Source of the DNA: Apiospora phragmitis
Taxonomy: Eukaryota; Ascomycota; Sordariomycetes; Amphisphaeriales; Apiosporaceae
Assembly: GCA_038363925.1 (NCBI GenBank)
Contig: JAQQWL010000003.1
Span: forward strand, 2,232,001-2,296,000
Direction: 5' to 3'
DNA: 64,000 nt
The notes below the pieces were generated by a model, which was given only the letters and a program-made list of their open reading frames with translations, was not told the DNA's origin and made no database searches. Numbering within the stretch: the first letter of the stretch is position 1; the number at the start of each line of letters is the position of its first letter. A program made the position numbers and the translations under genes. This document shows positions 37,246-50,303 of this stretch, piece after piece.

Positions 37246-39127
37246 ATGGCAGCCATGTCCGCCGCGCCGGGAGCAACCACCTTTGCCCACTCAAATACCT
37301 GTCAGGGGAATCACGCGGGTTGGAAGTCACATTCGGATCATCATGACGTGAGTTTTTCGCCGCTATGCTATGGTCGGGTTGGCCCGCATGGAGACATCCC
37401 ACGTCGCTGCCACGCCGCGCTGAGACATTGGATTGCCCCTTGCAGCAGTGATGGAACCTTAAAGCAAAATATTTTGGACAGTTGTAGCTAACCTAACCCA
37501 TTTCAGGAGTACACGCACGACGCGGATCAAGACTCGACATATGGGTCCGCGAGAGATCCTCTTTATACCCAAGATGAGAACGCGTACCGCGACCCCTTTG
37601 CGAAACGAGACCCAAACGAGCCGTTCCCTGCAACCAAAGAAGCCTTCGCAAAACGAGACCCGAACGAAGCGTTCCCCGCAACCAAAGGTAGGCACCACTT
37701 CGATATGCGTTGGCAGACAAAGAAGCATGAGCCGCCTTGAGAATGGAACCTGGGCGACAGTACATGTACCTTATGCTAACACCCCGTAGAAGCCAATGGC
37801 GGCCGGACGTCACGTCCTGAAAACAAGCGGTCTCACACGGATGGCCACCCCGTTTCACTGGAGGACGAGGAAAACAAATGGATCCACCGTGATAAGCTAG
37901 CCAAGATCGAGAGTGAAGAGCTACAGGCCGCTGGCATCACCCTGCCAAAACCTCGCTCGCAGAGCCGCCCCCGCAGAGACAGGAGCACCGACAAGGCCAA
38001 TGGGCCGAGACGTGCGACAGATGCTTCGGACCAGCCTTTGCCGAGGTCTCAGGAAAAACTCGACGCCCACCACTGGCTCCGCGGAGAAAGCTTCCGACCA
38101 CGAGCAGGGTGGTAGTTGGGATTTCCGCCTACCAGACGAAATAGCAGAGGATCCGAATGAGTATTGGATCACCAGTGAGTCACTAGGACCGAAAGGATCC
38201 CGCATACCGATTGCCAAAGTCAGTCCAGCACCCATTCCTTTAGATTATCTCGAACGTGATGCCCCTGTTCCCCGCAAGCTGAGCGGGACCCTGGCCCTCC
38301 CCGACGACGACTTTTCGCTTACCAACCTAAAGCCCCGATCAAGGAGTAATAGTGCCGTCCTTGATGAAGTGACCAAGTTGCATGCCGCGCAGCCGCGTTC
38401 GACCAGTGAGGCCTCACCAAAGAAAACCCCTGCCGCAGGCAAGAAAACCATTCCGGCCGCCGCAAGGTCTGCCTCTGCAAACGGTAACGGTCGAGGAGCC
38501 ACGGCGCGACCCAAGACTCGTTCCGGCCCTGGTCGGGATAAAGGCTCCACCACAGCAAGGCCAGGCACACGGTCCGGCGAGCTTTCCCCTGTTGCTAAGT
38601 CTCCTGAGGGTGAACCTCCATGGATGGTGTCGGCCTACAAGCCGGACCCAAGGTTACCGCCTGACCAACAACTCCTGCCCACGGTGGCGCGGCGGTTACA
38701 GCAAGAGCAATGGGAAAAGGAGGGCAAGTTTGGCAATACGTACGACAAGGAATTCAGACCGCTTAACGAGCAGGAGCACTCGCGACCACCCGAGCGGCAA
38801 TCCCAGCCTGAACCTGAACCCGTCGAGGAGGGGACAACAGACGAATGGCCACTTCGGGCAGGTGAAGGTCGTGCGGAAACTAAGAGCCCGACCCCGAGCC
38901 GACCCGGAACCAGTTCGTACTCGACCATGCCTAGGTTAAACAGCAAATCGAGCCATCATCCCCCCGTGGCCACCAGCCCTCGATCACCAGCGGCTCCTCA
39001 GCTCAATCGGGTGCCCAGCAATCCCAGCCAGATCACTCGGATACCGACGCAGCCAGAGCAACCCCCAGTACAAGAGAAGCAGGAGGAGAAGAAAGAAGCT
39101 GGCTGCGGCTGCTGCGTTATTATGTAG
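37246..39127 (+). CDS. teaR: TeaR/Mod5-type prenylated receptor for the cell end marker TeaA
   Basis: A homologue of Aspergillus TeaR (Mod5 in fission yeast), a prenylated protein at hyphal tips that anchors the Kelch protein TeaA and keeps growth polarised. Exons: 37246-37347, 37507-37687, 37790-39127. Intron 1 is GTGAGT...CAG with a gctaacctaac branch; intron 2 is GTAGGC...TAG with gctaac. The conserved signature WIHRDKLAKIESEELQAAGI is near 37879, followed by WDFRLPDEIAE and IPLDYLERD. The middle is basic and low in complexity. The C-terminus CGCCVIM is a CaaX box (CVIM) with extra cysteines suited to palmitoylation. Exon 2 has an imperfect duplication of FAKRDPNE.FPATK. The frame needs +1 at a CCC run (38066-38068); with that the protein is about 539 residues. 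Function is inferred from the family. Confidence 0.87.
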
Positions 39128-40913
39128 ACACGCGATGGTCTACTGCTGCCCTCTGCGCAGCTGCTTTGGGGTAGTGGGTTTCTCGGGGCCCTGACGACTT
39201 TACGACTCTCCTTTTCTTCGTTCGATCTAGCGATGGTGTTCTGCCCGCCCACCCAGTCTTCTTCACCAGACTGCCGTACCATACGCCGCGTCTTCCGCAC
39301 GTCTTTTTAATCGATTACTACTATAACCACCGCCATCGCAATCCACATCTCCGTCATACATCCTCTCGACCACTTACTTTCCCGACCGACATTCAGGCGC
39401 TCTTCAAGTAGAGCAAAAGACCTGGGTGCAAATACTCTGCTTTCAGCAATCGAAAATTTCCTTTACCCGCTCACCTCGCGAACATTTTTTCCACCACCAA
39501 AAATTCTCGGCGTTTATAGGATGGTTCAAGAATCCGTACCGGAGTTTATTGGCGTACATACAGTTTACCATCTTCATCTCCCTGTGGATATCGTGTCCAT
39601 CCATTATCCCCTTGTCCGGCCCTGGCCAGCAGAATTCATGGGGGCCATTTTGTGTGTATGGTCATCTATTATCCCTTTTGGCTGTCTATTCATTACACTA
39701 TTGGTTGCTGTTTTTTAAGCATCATGCATGCAAATCCCGCAGAGAGGAGGCCCTTAGAGAGGGATGTTAAGGGGGGTCAGTTGAGAATGCAGATGGTCTC
39801 GGACGCTGCGGCGAGACAGGGGAGACAGAACGACAAGAGAAAGAGGGAGAGAAGAGGAGCTGACAAGTCGGTGACCCGGTCACTGTCCGACGGATACCCC
39901 CAGACCAATCTCCAGAGCCAGTACATATATTCTTGGAGAGCAGCAGTGTAAAGAGACCAACATATTTTTTCATCCCGAAGAAGCAATGAAAATCTGCCAC
40001 AGCGAAGATGTTTTGAGGATTTATTTGCACCCGTGTTTCCGGAGTCTTCGCCCCGTTTGGATACCGTATTCATGTATCGCAGCTTGAATGTGTACGAGAT
40101 GATTACGTCCCCATCGTACATTTGCCGAGACCACGAGGGATTCCCGAATGTTTCGGAGATTTTGACCAAACACCTGAAAGCCCCCCGCTCTGTCCTACGT
40201 AGTGCTACCACACCTTTTGCAATACTATCAACCCGAGCTCTTTCTGTCTAACAACGACATCATATTTTTTCTAGATAATCTTACATCTGGGTAGGGAAAT
40301 GTAAAACCTTGGCTGGCCTGATCTGATGTCAGGTTACGTATGCGGGGTCCTGGTCGGTCCAGTTATCCCATCCCACCTTTGCCCACTGATCGGCACTGAG
40401 GTGAGCTTAAATCAGCTGCCATCCATCCGTTCATCGATTCCGTTGATCAACCGCTCATTAAGTTCACAGCATAAGTCCATTCATCCTTTCGTTTGCCTTT
40501 CACTTCTTATATCGAATCATAGAGCCCCTAACAGTTGTATGCTGTGTAATATCGATATTATCGTATTTCTTGTAAGACCTTCCTCGATTGGTAGCGATAG
40601 ATTGTTGATGACTCAACTCAGCAAGCTACCTTGGGACTAGACATCAGGTAACCACGTTGTTCGTGGAACCAGTTTAACGAGATATCTTACCTTGGTACTA
40701 GGGCTCGTGGACGTGGTAGATCAAATCACGTCTTTACTTTGGTTCCAATTCGATACATCTACTTGACGTTGGCCAATTTCAAGTACCGACCTACGAGGAC
40801 CCGAAACACCTTACCTGAAAGGGGCCTACATTGTCATTGCATCTTACCTATTTGCACCCTGCCTGCCCTACCTACCACCCCTTACGTGACTTACAGCAGC
40901 AGAAACAACAACC
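39128..40913. other. Gene-free stretch
   Basis: About 1.8 kb between teaR and the metallophosphoesterase. The first several hundred bases should be the teaR 3' UTR; the pyrimidine-rich run before 40914 is the likely leader of the next gene. No credible coding frame, RNA gene or repeat seen. Confidence 0.35.
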
Positions 40914-42105
40914 ATGGCCACACCTATCACCCAACCCCAACATCCTGAGGCAACATCAACGACAGCAGAAACCGGGGCAACGGCAACGAAACCAACGCGC
41001 AGGACCCGCATCGTCTGCATATCCGACATGCACAACTGCACCGTCAAGGTCCCGGCCGGCGACGTGCTGATCCACAGCGGGGACCTGACCAACACCGGCT
41101 CCTACAAGGAACTGCAGAAGCAGGTCGAGTGGATCGCGCGCCAGCCGCACGAGGTCAAGATTGTCGTGGTCGGGAACCATGACACGACCATTGACGCGCC
41201 CTTCTACAAGGAGCACGGGGCGTACTTCCACCACGGCCAGCTGCAGGACGTGGAGGCGTGTCGGGACCTACTTCTGCAGCCGCCGTTGCCACAACAACAT
41301 GTACGGGACGAGCAGAAGCAGAAGCATCAGCAGTGGATCTACCTCGAGCACGAAGCCCGCACCGTCCGCCTGACGTCGCCGGCCGGCCCGCACACCGAGT
41401 TCCGCGTCTTCGGGTCCCCCTGGACGCCCCAGTTCGAGAGCTGGGCCTTCCAGTACCGGCGGCACCAGGGAGGACGAGGGGCGGGACGCGGCGCGCATGT
41501 GGGGCGACATACCGCTCGACACCGATATCCTGATCACCCACGGCCCGGCTTTTGGTCATCGCGACGAGACGGTCGGGCGCGAGGCCGCGGGCTGCGAGGA
41601 GCTCCGAAAGGCCATGTGGCGCGTGCGGCCCCGGCTCGCGGTCTGCGGGCACATCCACGAGGCGCGGGGCGTCGAGGGCGTGCGGTGGGACCTCGGGGAT
41701 TGCGGGGTGCGCTACAAGGAGGAGGTTGGGGCCGTCGAGGCGTGGATTGACCCGGCGCCTGATGGGGACAAGATCTGTTTGGTGGACTTGACGGCTAAGA
41801 GAAACAACGGGAAGGCGCTCGACAATGACGGAGGGAAGGCCACGAGACCCGAGAAGCAAGCGGTGCCGGATTCGGACGATGCGGCGGCAGCGGCAGAGCC
41901 GGGCATCGGCACGCGCGGCCTGGGCGGGGACCCGGACTCTGCCCGGAGCGACCAGGCGGCCCTGGCGGGGCGGCTGGGACGGCGGGAGACGTGCATCGTC
42001 AACGCGGCCATCCAGGCGTCGGGCTACCCACACGTAGGACCGCGCCTGCTCAACAAGGCCATCGTGGTCGACTTGGATTTGCCCGTTTGGCAGGATGGGG
42101 ACTAA
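40914..42105 (+). CDS. Calcineurin-like metallophosphoesterase, MPPED-like
   Basis: A dimetal phosphoesterase of the MPPED1/2-like branch; substrate unknown. Start at 40914 has a good context (aacaaccATGG). Metal-ligand motifs come in order: D38-M-H40 (CISDMHN), G-D57 (SGDLTN), G87-N-H-D90 (VVGNHDT), THGP near 41540, and CGHIH near 41645. After the core there is an Asp/Ala-rich linker and a C-terminal ETCIVNAAIQASGY...IVVDLDLP segment, which also closes fungal members of this family. The frame must move +1 (or -2) at a GGG run, 41468-41470, between QYRRHQ and EDEGRDAARMW; with that the protein is about 396 residues. Single exon. Confidence 0.85.
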
Positions 42106-45100
42106 GGACTAAGGGAAAGAACCGGTTTGCGAAAAAGACGGTGTGGGAAAAAGGGGGGACAGGCGCTTTCCCATAGGCGCACCGCTAGTTGGCGTAAGCA
42201 GGAAAAAAAAGCACACACGGACTACAATACCTACATTCCTACGGGCACATACACACACACAGACACACACGCCGCACACGCGCATAACTTGGGTAATTGA
42301 TCAGCAGCGCGCCGCCCGTTCCCGAAGATCTTGGTCTGCACTCACGGATACTGTACCATGGCTTCTGGTGTGGTCTCAATGTTTTTTTTTTCAGCCTTCC
42401 TCACGCGCGTGGTGCGGCTGGCGTGGCTAGCTGTGCTGGTCGGACCCCTTTTTACCTGGATGATCCCCATGGAAATGACATGGCTCTCCTTAGCAAGGCA
42501 TAGACGGCGACGGATCAACAGCTAGGAATGATCACTTATTTAGATTTATGGATAACATGACTACAACACCACGGACCTATTTCGAGCCTCAATGCCGGCC
42601 GCGGGGGAAAATACATAATCCCCCGATTCAAGTTCAGTCTTGCAAACGAAAACCTCAATGGGTAGCACGTGCCTCGAGTTGCCCAAGGGTCTTGGGAGTT
42701 CGATACCTTTAGTCTTGCGGGTTCTTTAATATGTATTGGGCATTACCGTGGCCCGTCTGATGTTTTTCTCTGAAACCCCCTCTCCCGTAGCTCACGATGG
42801 CCTCATATTTTTCGCGACCGAACATACTGAGCTATCAAAACCTTTCTCGGCGCTTTCATCTAGAGCATCATACAACTCTCTCATTACCCCTCCCGGTTGT
42901 TGGGCAGAACCGAATTTTGCGAGTGGTTAAGCCGCTGGGACGCCTGAATTCGCGAACTCCCAACTCCCAACTCGCCACAAGCGCGTCTTGACTCGCTTTT
43001 GTCGGCTCGGAGGCCGAACGAAGCGGAGGCTCTGAGGATATGTCGCCCCGGATTGTCTTGCATGGAGAAATATGAGTGCCCACTAATCAGAACCGATAAG
43101 CTTTTTTCTGCTGCTCTTCTGTAGACATGCTATTCTGACTCTTGTGGCGGCAACTCTCAGACATGATGGCTTCTTTAGTACGGGTAGCTTGTTGGGGGTT
43201 TTCGTTTCTTTTGACACCAATGCATCTAACACTCACACTTACACACAGAGGCGATCCTTAGCCTTCCGGGTATGTCTGACAGATGAATAATGCCTAAGTT
43301 TGCGATGTCTCCAACTTCGCATGGCAAGAGCTGTGCCGTAAGGCTTATTGACGCTGCTTTCTGCCATGCCATCTGTTAAACGTTTCTCTTGTTTACTAGC
43401 TTGATCCGCTTATCAACAGAGTTAAGAGTCGCTTTAGCCATCAATCATCGCCAGGCACGGCCCACCGTTCAAGTAAGTATTGGGGACGGGACTTGACTTG
43501 GGACGGGGGAGCATTAGAGTTGAGTCGATATGACATGCATAAATTCCATGGCCCAATTGCGGTGTTGCATGGCGCAAATGCCATCAGTTGATGGGCGAGT
43601 TTGTTACTCTCTTTCCTTTTGTTCGGGCGAAAGCTAAAGTGACGTGGGAATATGCTGTACGTCGACAGCATCGTCTCTGTCTGGCCCTCCACACCACACC
43701 GGCCGCAGGGTCTTCCTGCGCATGTACTACAGAGAGAGAGAAGGCTGAGGGAGATCTCTAAGTACGACGGGAGATGTAGTAAGTAGCCTGGGCATGCAAG
43801 AGTGAGACATGCAGGAAGGAGAGTACCGTGATCTGGAGGTCTACAGTAGTGTGGTGGTGGCAGAAGTACGGGCGCTTCGAATGGGCCCAGGTCGGCCAAT
43901 GACATCTGATAAATGGCGGGGTAAATGGACTGCTGCAATGTTCTGTTGCAGCGCTGCTGAATCGTCAAGAAAGTCTGAACTTTTTTTCCTGCATGGAAAA
44001 GTGACTTGCGGGTCCTCCAATGCAGCCTCATTGTGTTCCATGTCTTGTGAATGGTGTGAAGATGGGGAGAAGAGGAGGAGGGGGGAGGGATGGGATGCGT
44101 GCCGGGATACCTAGACGACTTTTACTATATTTTGATTTTGTCCGTATACCTAGACCATGCCAGGTGAGCATGGGACGCGTTTTAGACGACGGGGACCGAT
44201 GCGGACTCTCGTATCGTGTTGATGAGAATTGTTTGTTAACCTAAGGTATGCTATTCTTTGCTTCTTCGCTTTCAGGGACCCGGGAAGTTGAACAAAAAGC
44301 ATGGTAAGCCGTTGACAATGGAAAGGAAGACCCCGTACGTGTGCATCAAACACATGCTCTCTCTCCCTACCTACTTGCTCCCTTGCTCACCGCCCATGCG
44401 ACTAACTAACGGCGGTCCTAATGCCATGCCATGCCATGCACTGCGCATAACGTCAGTTGCTTCGGGGTTTCGAGGGGCAGCATGTTTTTTTCGCGCATGC
44501 TAATTGCTAGTACGACGAGACTGTAGGTATCATCATACATATCCGATGTGTATGTTCTATATCTGTAAGATAAGCTCGATTGATGGCAGCAAGTTCAATT
44601 CATACTGTATTCGAGAAGCCATCACATCTACTCCGTACTGTACTGTTGGGTACGAGAATCCATCTCTGCGACAGCTGGGAAGGGCTTTTACTTGGCGGGC
44701 ATGCAGCTCCCATCCAAAGCAATCAGGGACTGAGGGGTAAAACCCGATTATGGCGGGGCACATCTGGGAGGGCAGACGGCTGATACGACGGCTGCGACCT
44801 TTAATCGGATCCTCTCAGTCCTGTAGCGTCATGTACCTACCGCCATAGTCTCTATCTAACGTCGTAGCATCTCCTGGCTTCTGCAGAATAAGAAACCGAA
44901 CGCAGGTTTCAAGTCATGAGTGTGGAGAGAGGTGACTCTTTGTCTTGGTGTCGCGGTCATGTGTTTCCGAAATTGTGGTGTCGATGGAAGCCACTAAGGC
45001 ATGCGGTTTTTTGATCTTTCCACGCGAAGCTACAGTTACAGTACCTCGGTGGCATCTGTAGATCGGTGATTAATAACGGCGAGCCCCCATTTTCTGCGCT

Positions 45101-48100
45101 TATTAGTCGGTACCAGTCGCATCGAATATCGTGAGATAAAAAACTTGATCGGGTTCACTGTAAGGGGCACCTGGCAGCCTGGTAAGGCCGGCGGCATCCA
45201 CAAGGCACACCACTCACTCGGTGCTCGGCTCGATAATGTCTGGAATCGTGATGTTGTACATCTCTATAGGAAGTCACAACCGGTTTTTTTTGTTTTGTTT
45301 TGTTTTGCCCCGAGAGAAGAGCGGGAGAAGCATGCGCTACCACTACGACTATCCTATTTCGTGGGATGATCCTTGGCCGTCGTGACCGTTGACCGCCGAA
45401 TCAGGCAAGAGGTGGATCAGGGCCGTAGCGAGTCAGAAGGATCCGTCGCCCATTCATCCAGTCGGTTCATACCAACATGTCGAGGCCAAGCAACAAGCTC
45501 CCCCAGACAGAGAGATGCCTTCAAGGTACCGGCGTTGTGAGAGGTGATAGACGTATGTCGAGAATGACTGGCGACAAGCTGCGGTGAGAAACCCACTCTG
45601 CCCTCCACGCGAATTGTCCAGTTAGGTATAGGCCAAGAATGTTTTCTATCCTGAGTGTGGCTTATCCGTAGTACGTACATTCATAGCCGTAGAGTCCTTA
45701 TTGCCGGATTAAATTCTACTGGACGGAAAAGAGACGATGTGACTCCGCTTGGCGCCCACCTCGCAGACAGAAGCATCACAGACGAGACGATATCACATCC
45801 CACCAGTGACCACCCACACCACACGGTTGATGGTGCACCACCAATTTGGAATGCTTCGACTCTAGCGTGCGATCGCATACCATGAGGCCCCCCATGGATA
45901 CGGGCATAGTAAGAAAGCGCCCTGATCGTGATGGCGGGCGCCTTGTGTGATTGTGTAGCACACCCTCTTGCACTGCCTATGCCCTACGCAGGTTCGATGT
46001 ACCTGCTTCTTCGGCGCCGCGATTGGCTACCCGGCACAGGAGAGCCTGACCTCTCAGTGCGGCCATCAACTTTGTGTGTGACCTTACACAGTCTTATTAC
46101 CACATCGGCAGCCAGGGTCCAACAGCTTCCAGTCGTTCGTTCCATGCAGCTAGATAGGACTTGACTGATGAAGGGTAACATCCTCTGACTGGGTGGACTT
46201 TGCTAGACCCTGGTGCACCCTATGAGGAAGCACGCACATGAACCGTCCTTGTGTATGTCACGTCAAGTAGCTTCAGTATCATCATCATCATCATAGACCC
46301 GAAGGAAAAAAAAAAATTAGGAGAGTAAGCGATATAGCAAGCTCCCCATCATCGTGTGAGAGAGATGTTGGCCTTTTTTGCCGTGGTCCCTACTTCTGCT
46401 ACTAGAGCTAGCTAGCTTCACTAGAAGATGCAGCTTCCATCGTAGCTCATCAATCATCGCTCCAAACAGGAACGTAGCAATCAATCACCTGCTTTTGCTG
46501 GCTGCACATGAGAACCGAAATGGTTTAGCACCCGGGCTCTTATCGAGTCGTGGCCCAACAGGCCGCATTCACTTGCGTTGCGCTTTGCGTCGTGGCCTGA
46601 TGGATGTGCAACAACACGTGGACAGCGTCTTTTGCCAGAGGGATGATGAAATGATCCTCAATATTGGACCTGTCGGCGACGACGAACAGGTTGTGTGTGC
46701 ATTCATCAATTGAACCACCACCCAGATCAGAGGCCCAGCTGCCAGCGAGGTTTTATGAGGGTCGGCAGCCAGCGATTTATCGCAAGACAACTGGAATGAG
46801 GCTGCCAATCCTGTGATGGTTGGGTTTGGGTTTTTATGTAAGGTGCTTATGGGGGTTTTTTAAACACGGCAGGTTTGGGGGGCGAGATTCACACTGTGAG
46901 TTGACGATAATAACCCAATCGGCACGACGTCGGAAAGCTGCCGGGCTGCACCCAACGTCCCATGTTTCGAAGCCCGTGGAATTGTCACGATGCTTTGGGC
47001 CGTCCGAACCAGTCAGACGCATACCGCCTGCGAAGAGTCTGTCGGCGATTGGACGGTGTGGATCTCCCAGGGCCTACTGGCGTAGCTGGCTGTCAAATCA
47101 TTCAACGTGTAGGGGACCCTTTCCGAAGGGGGCCCCTCTGTAATATGTAATCGATAAGCTAAGCGAGTCGGTCTCCTCGCAAACTGCTTACCACTACGTA
47201 GTTGAACTGACGCAGCTGCGCTCGACTCGCAAGCGCTATCATGGCGATTTGCGTGTCTACGTTTCTGCGAGGCCGCCAGAGACCCGCCCAACCAGCCCTT
47301 TGGATGTGCCTGCATGTGGTGCCAGCTGTTGGCCCCGTCCTGACCCAATGACCACCAATGACCTTGAGGCCGCCAGGCCGTTGGACGCATCCGTCCGTCT
47401 GTAGATCATCTGAGATGCGGTGGACAAAGGAAACTGGGGAAAACTACATCATAGGGGTCGGCCTCGTGGCTCTGGATGATCCACGGTTGGGTTGGGCCTC
47501 TCGAGGTTGGTAGACGCAAATCAATGGATGACTCCTACTTTGGCTCTACGTGACATACAGAAGAACAATGAAGCTTGCGAGGCGACGATAAAACAAAGGT
47601 GGAGGAAATGAGGATATAGTCGAGCGACTTTGCCCGTCGACCGTGTTCACCGCCATTGCACTAAAGTACTTACCGACGGAATCGCAACACACAGCAACAA
47701 CCGGCTTCCAGGTTTCAACAGCAGTAGCTTCTTCCGACCATGCGGATACATCCCCACCTAGACATTGCCGAATCGAGCCAGACTCGGCTTTGTCGCCTTG
47801 TTATTCACCAGGTCAACAACAGACCGCAAGTGCGAAGAGGGGGAGAAAACAACAATTCGGTCAGGTATCGTGGTGGATTGAGGGTAGTAGGTTGGCATCA
47901 AAAGCAAGGCTGGTGAAATAGGGGAGGATATAGCTTATAGCTTCTCGTGGCCGCATGTCCCTGTTCTCTGCAGCAGCGAAGAACGAAGAATCCCATCATC
48001 ATCATCATCAGTCATCCCGTCCTCTCGCCTGAGAGATTGAAACACTCAAGCAATCAATACCAAGCTTGCACTGCCATTCTTGCCACCACCCAGCCCTGTC

Positions 48101-50303
48101 AGGAACGCGAATCAATCTGGGGAGGTTTTATAGCTCGACTCATATTGATTCATATTTCGCCATCTCGAAAATTCGCCATCAAAACAAATCGATAAGGTAC
48201 ATTGGGGATTCTTAAGGGAGGCCCATTTTCCTCCGGCCGGCTGGTACTCTGTCTGCCTGCATTGCATTAGGAACAAATCCATCGAAACCGACCGACAACG
48301 ACCATCTCACGGCTCACCTTGTTCGTTAATCTGTCACACATCTTTCTGCACGTACACATACTCATCCTGATAGGATTAGACGTTCGTCGTAACCGGCTGG
48401 CCGTTTGTTGCGCGCACTCACCGACTGATTACACAACCACACCACACTCATACACCCGAGACCAGGGGTATGATTATCTCTAAGATCACAAGGTTGTTGC
48501 ATCTTTGGTCGTAACACTCCCACACTGACCCTGGCCGCCTGGTACATACCCCGGACTCCCTGGTCATCGCCAACGCCGAATACTCCTTCCCTTCCCTTTA
48601 GGATCAGAAGGGAACAGAGTGTTTTGTTTTACCCTGACTGGAGAAAGAAGAAGACGAATAAGCAGGTCATCATCCGCTTCGTCATTATCCAGCAAACTAG
48701 GACAGGCAGAGACCAATAGCTCTTTGCCGGCTTCTTCGTAGGTCCGACTCTTCGCCAACTGGCTTGAATGAAACACGCAACACCATCTGATTTGCAACCC
48801 TTCGGAACGGCCTAGCGAGACCGGATCGTAGAGTTCAGATCCTCCTTCACCCGACGACCTTGAATCGAGGAGGGTCCCTCTACCCCCAAAATACGACAAC
48901 ACGCGCATCAAAACGGGGAAGACAGCTAATTCCCGGCTCCAAAGCATAGAATAACACTGTGCAAGGCAGTGTATTGTTCAATCTCACCTCTTACTCGCCG
49001 AAGTGCTCGTTACGGAAGCGCGGGAAGACGTGGTACACTCATCAAAATTGTGCAGTACTGTGCTGTGCATTTACGACCTTGTACCGCTTTAAGCTGAAGA
49101 AAAGCATCGGCCAGGGCGAAAAAGGCGAAAAGCCAGCGTTGATCCCTGCTCAGCTCAGCACCAGTCTAAAACCCTCCGCTCGTCAGTCGCCCGCTTCCCA
49201 GTCAACTGGCGCCATTTTGGCCCGCTGCCAAAAGGGACGATCGCAAAGAATAGCGCATCCCTCTCCAGCCCTCTCGCAACTATCTCAGAGCTCAGAGTGA
49301 GAGAGAGTACTGCCACTGTGGGTTAGCGTTGTTAGCGCACCTCCAGCAGCACCACACCCAGCAGCAGAACTTGGGTACCTACCTCCCTACCTTGGCCAGA
49401 CTGGGCTCTTTCGTCACTGAGTAAGTACCTCCCTCCCCTCAAGTACGTTAAGTACCCGACCCCCTCCAGTGCACCAGTGGCCAGTCAGCCTTCTGCGATG
49501 GTCTGGTCTATTCCATCGGATTGGACATCACTGATTGATTGATTGACAGAATACTTCCAGGCCGGAGACTAGAATAGGAAGTGGCACGGTCGGTGGACCA
49601 GCAGGACCACTCGACCATTCAGCAGCCCTTTCGGCTCCATTCTGCTTCTTCTCACGCAGTTGCGTCGCTACATCGCTACATCGCTACATCGCTACTCTTC
49701 AGTCCCCCAGCTTGGCACTGCACTCAAGCCTCAAGAACCGGGCTCACCCTCCATCAACTAACCTCGCTCTCTCTTCCCCCTTCTTCCTCAAGTCACGCCG
49801 TGACCTCATCGTCAGACAACTTCGTTCTCTCAACCACCCAAATTTTCCTCAATCGCTTCCCCCCCAAACCCAATCCTCCCACCATCACCACACACACTAC
49901 TGGGACAATCCGATCCCGATCCCATCTTGTTTTCTCTGGCGCCAGTTCTTAATTGATTCTGGCCTATCCCCTTTTGAGCCCGCCGCGTGAACTGCATACT
50001 ACCGACCCGTTCCCCGGCTTTTACATCATTCCCTCGGCTACCGACACCTCTTCTTGTTTCACTGCTGGTCAAACGCTTCAAGACTTGGATTGTTAGCATT
50101 TCCGCCGCATCCCATGCGATAGACTCACTCACCACCACCTACAACCCATCAACGCTGTTGCTTTTCCGTCTTCTTGCCGGAGACTGAAGCAATATCCATC
50201 CACAATCCAGTCAGCTGCAGAGCCAAAACGCACGCAGTCCAGCCCCGTCGGCAAAGCCCCCAAACGGCGAGGCTAGTCGCAATCACAACTACCGCCCGCC
50301 ATC
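42106..50303. other. 8.2-kb gene-free stretch
   Basis: Composition is normal and not RIP-like, yet I find no coding frame with family resemblance on either strand; open frames are scattered and under about 200 codons. Simple repeats include a CA-rich tract near 42248-42280, TTTTG repeats near 45289-45307, ATGCC repeats near 44422-44440, CAT repeats near 46278 and 47997, and GCTACATC repeats near 49667-49692. The last kilobase is probably the leader of the DnaJ gene. I cannot exclude long non-coding RNAs or a fast-evolving gene with many introns. Confidence 0.4.
49421..49549 (+). other. Possible intron in the 5' leader of the DnaJ gene
   Basis: GTAAGT at 49421 follows a purine end (ctga), and TTGACAG ends at 49549 after a cactgattgattg stretch. 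Size and ends suit a fungal intron, and leader introns are common here. No transcript evidence; chance is possible. Confidence 0.35.

Noticed and set aside
41155..42033. Minus-strand 292-codon frame over the metallophosphoesterase
   Set aside because: Antisense shadow in very GC-rich coding DNA; low-complexity Arg/Val-rich translation.
43441..44031. Minus-strand 196-codon frame in the large gene-free stretch
   Set aside because: No motif, odd amino-acid mix, no coding bias visible, no start context.
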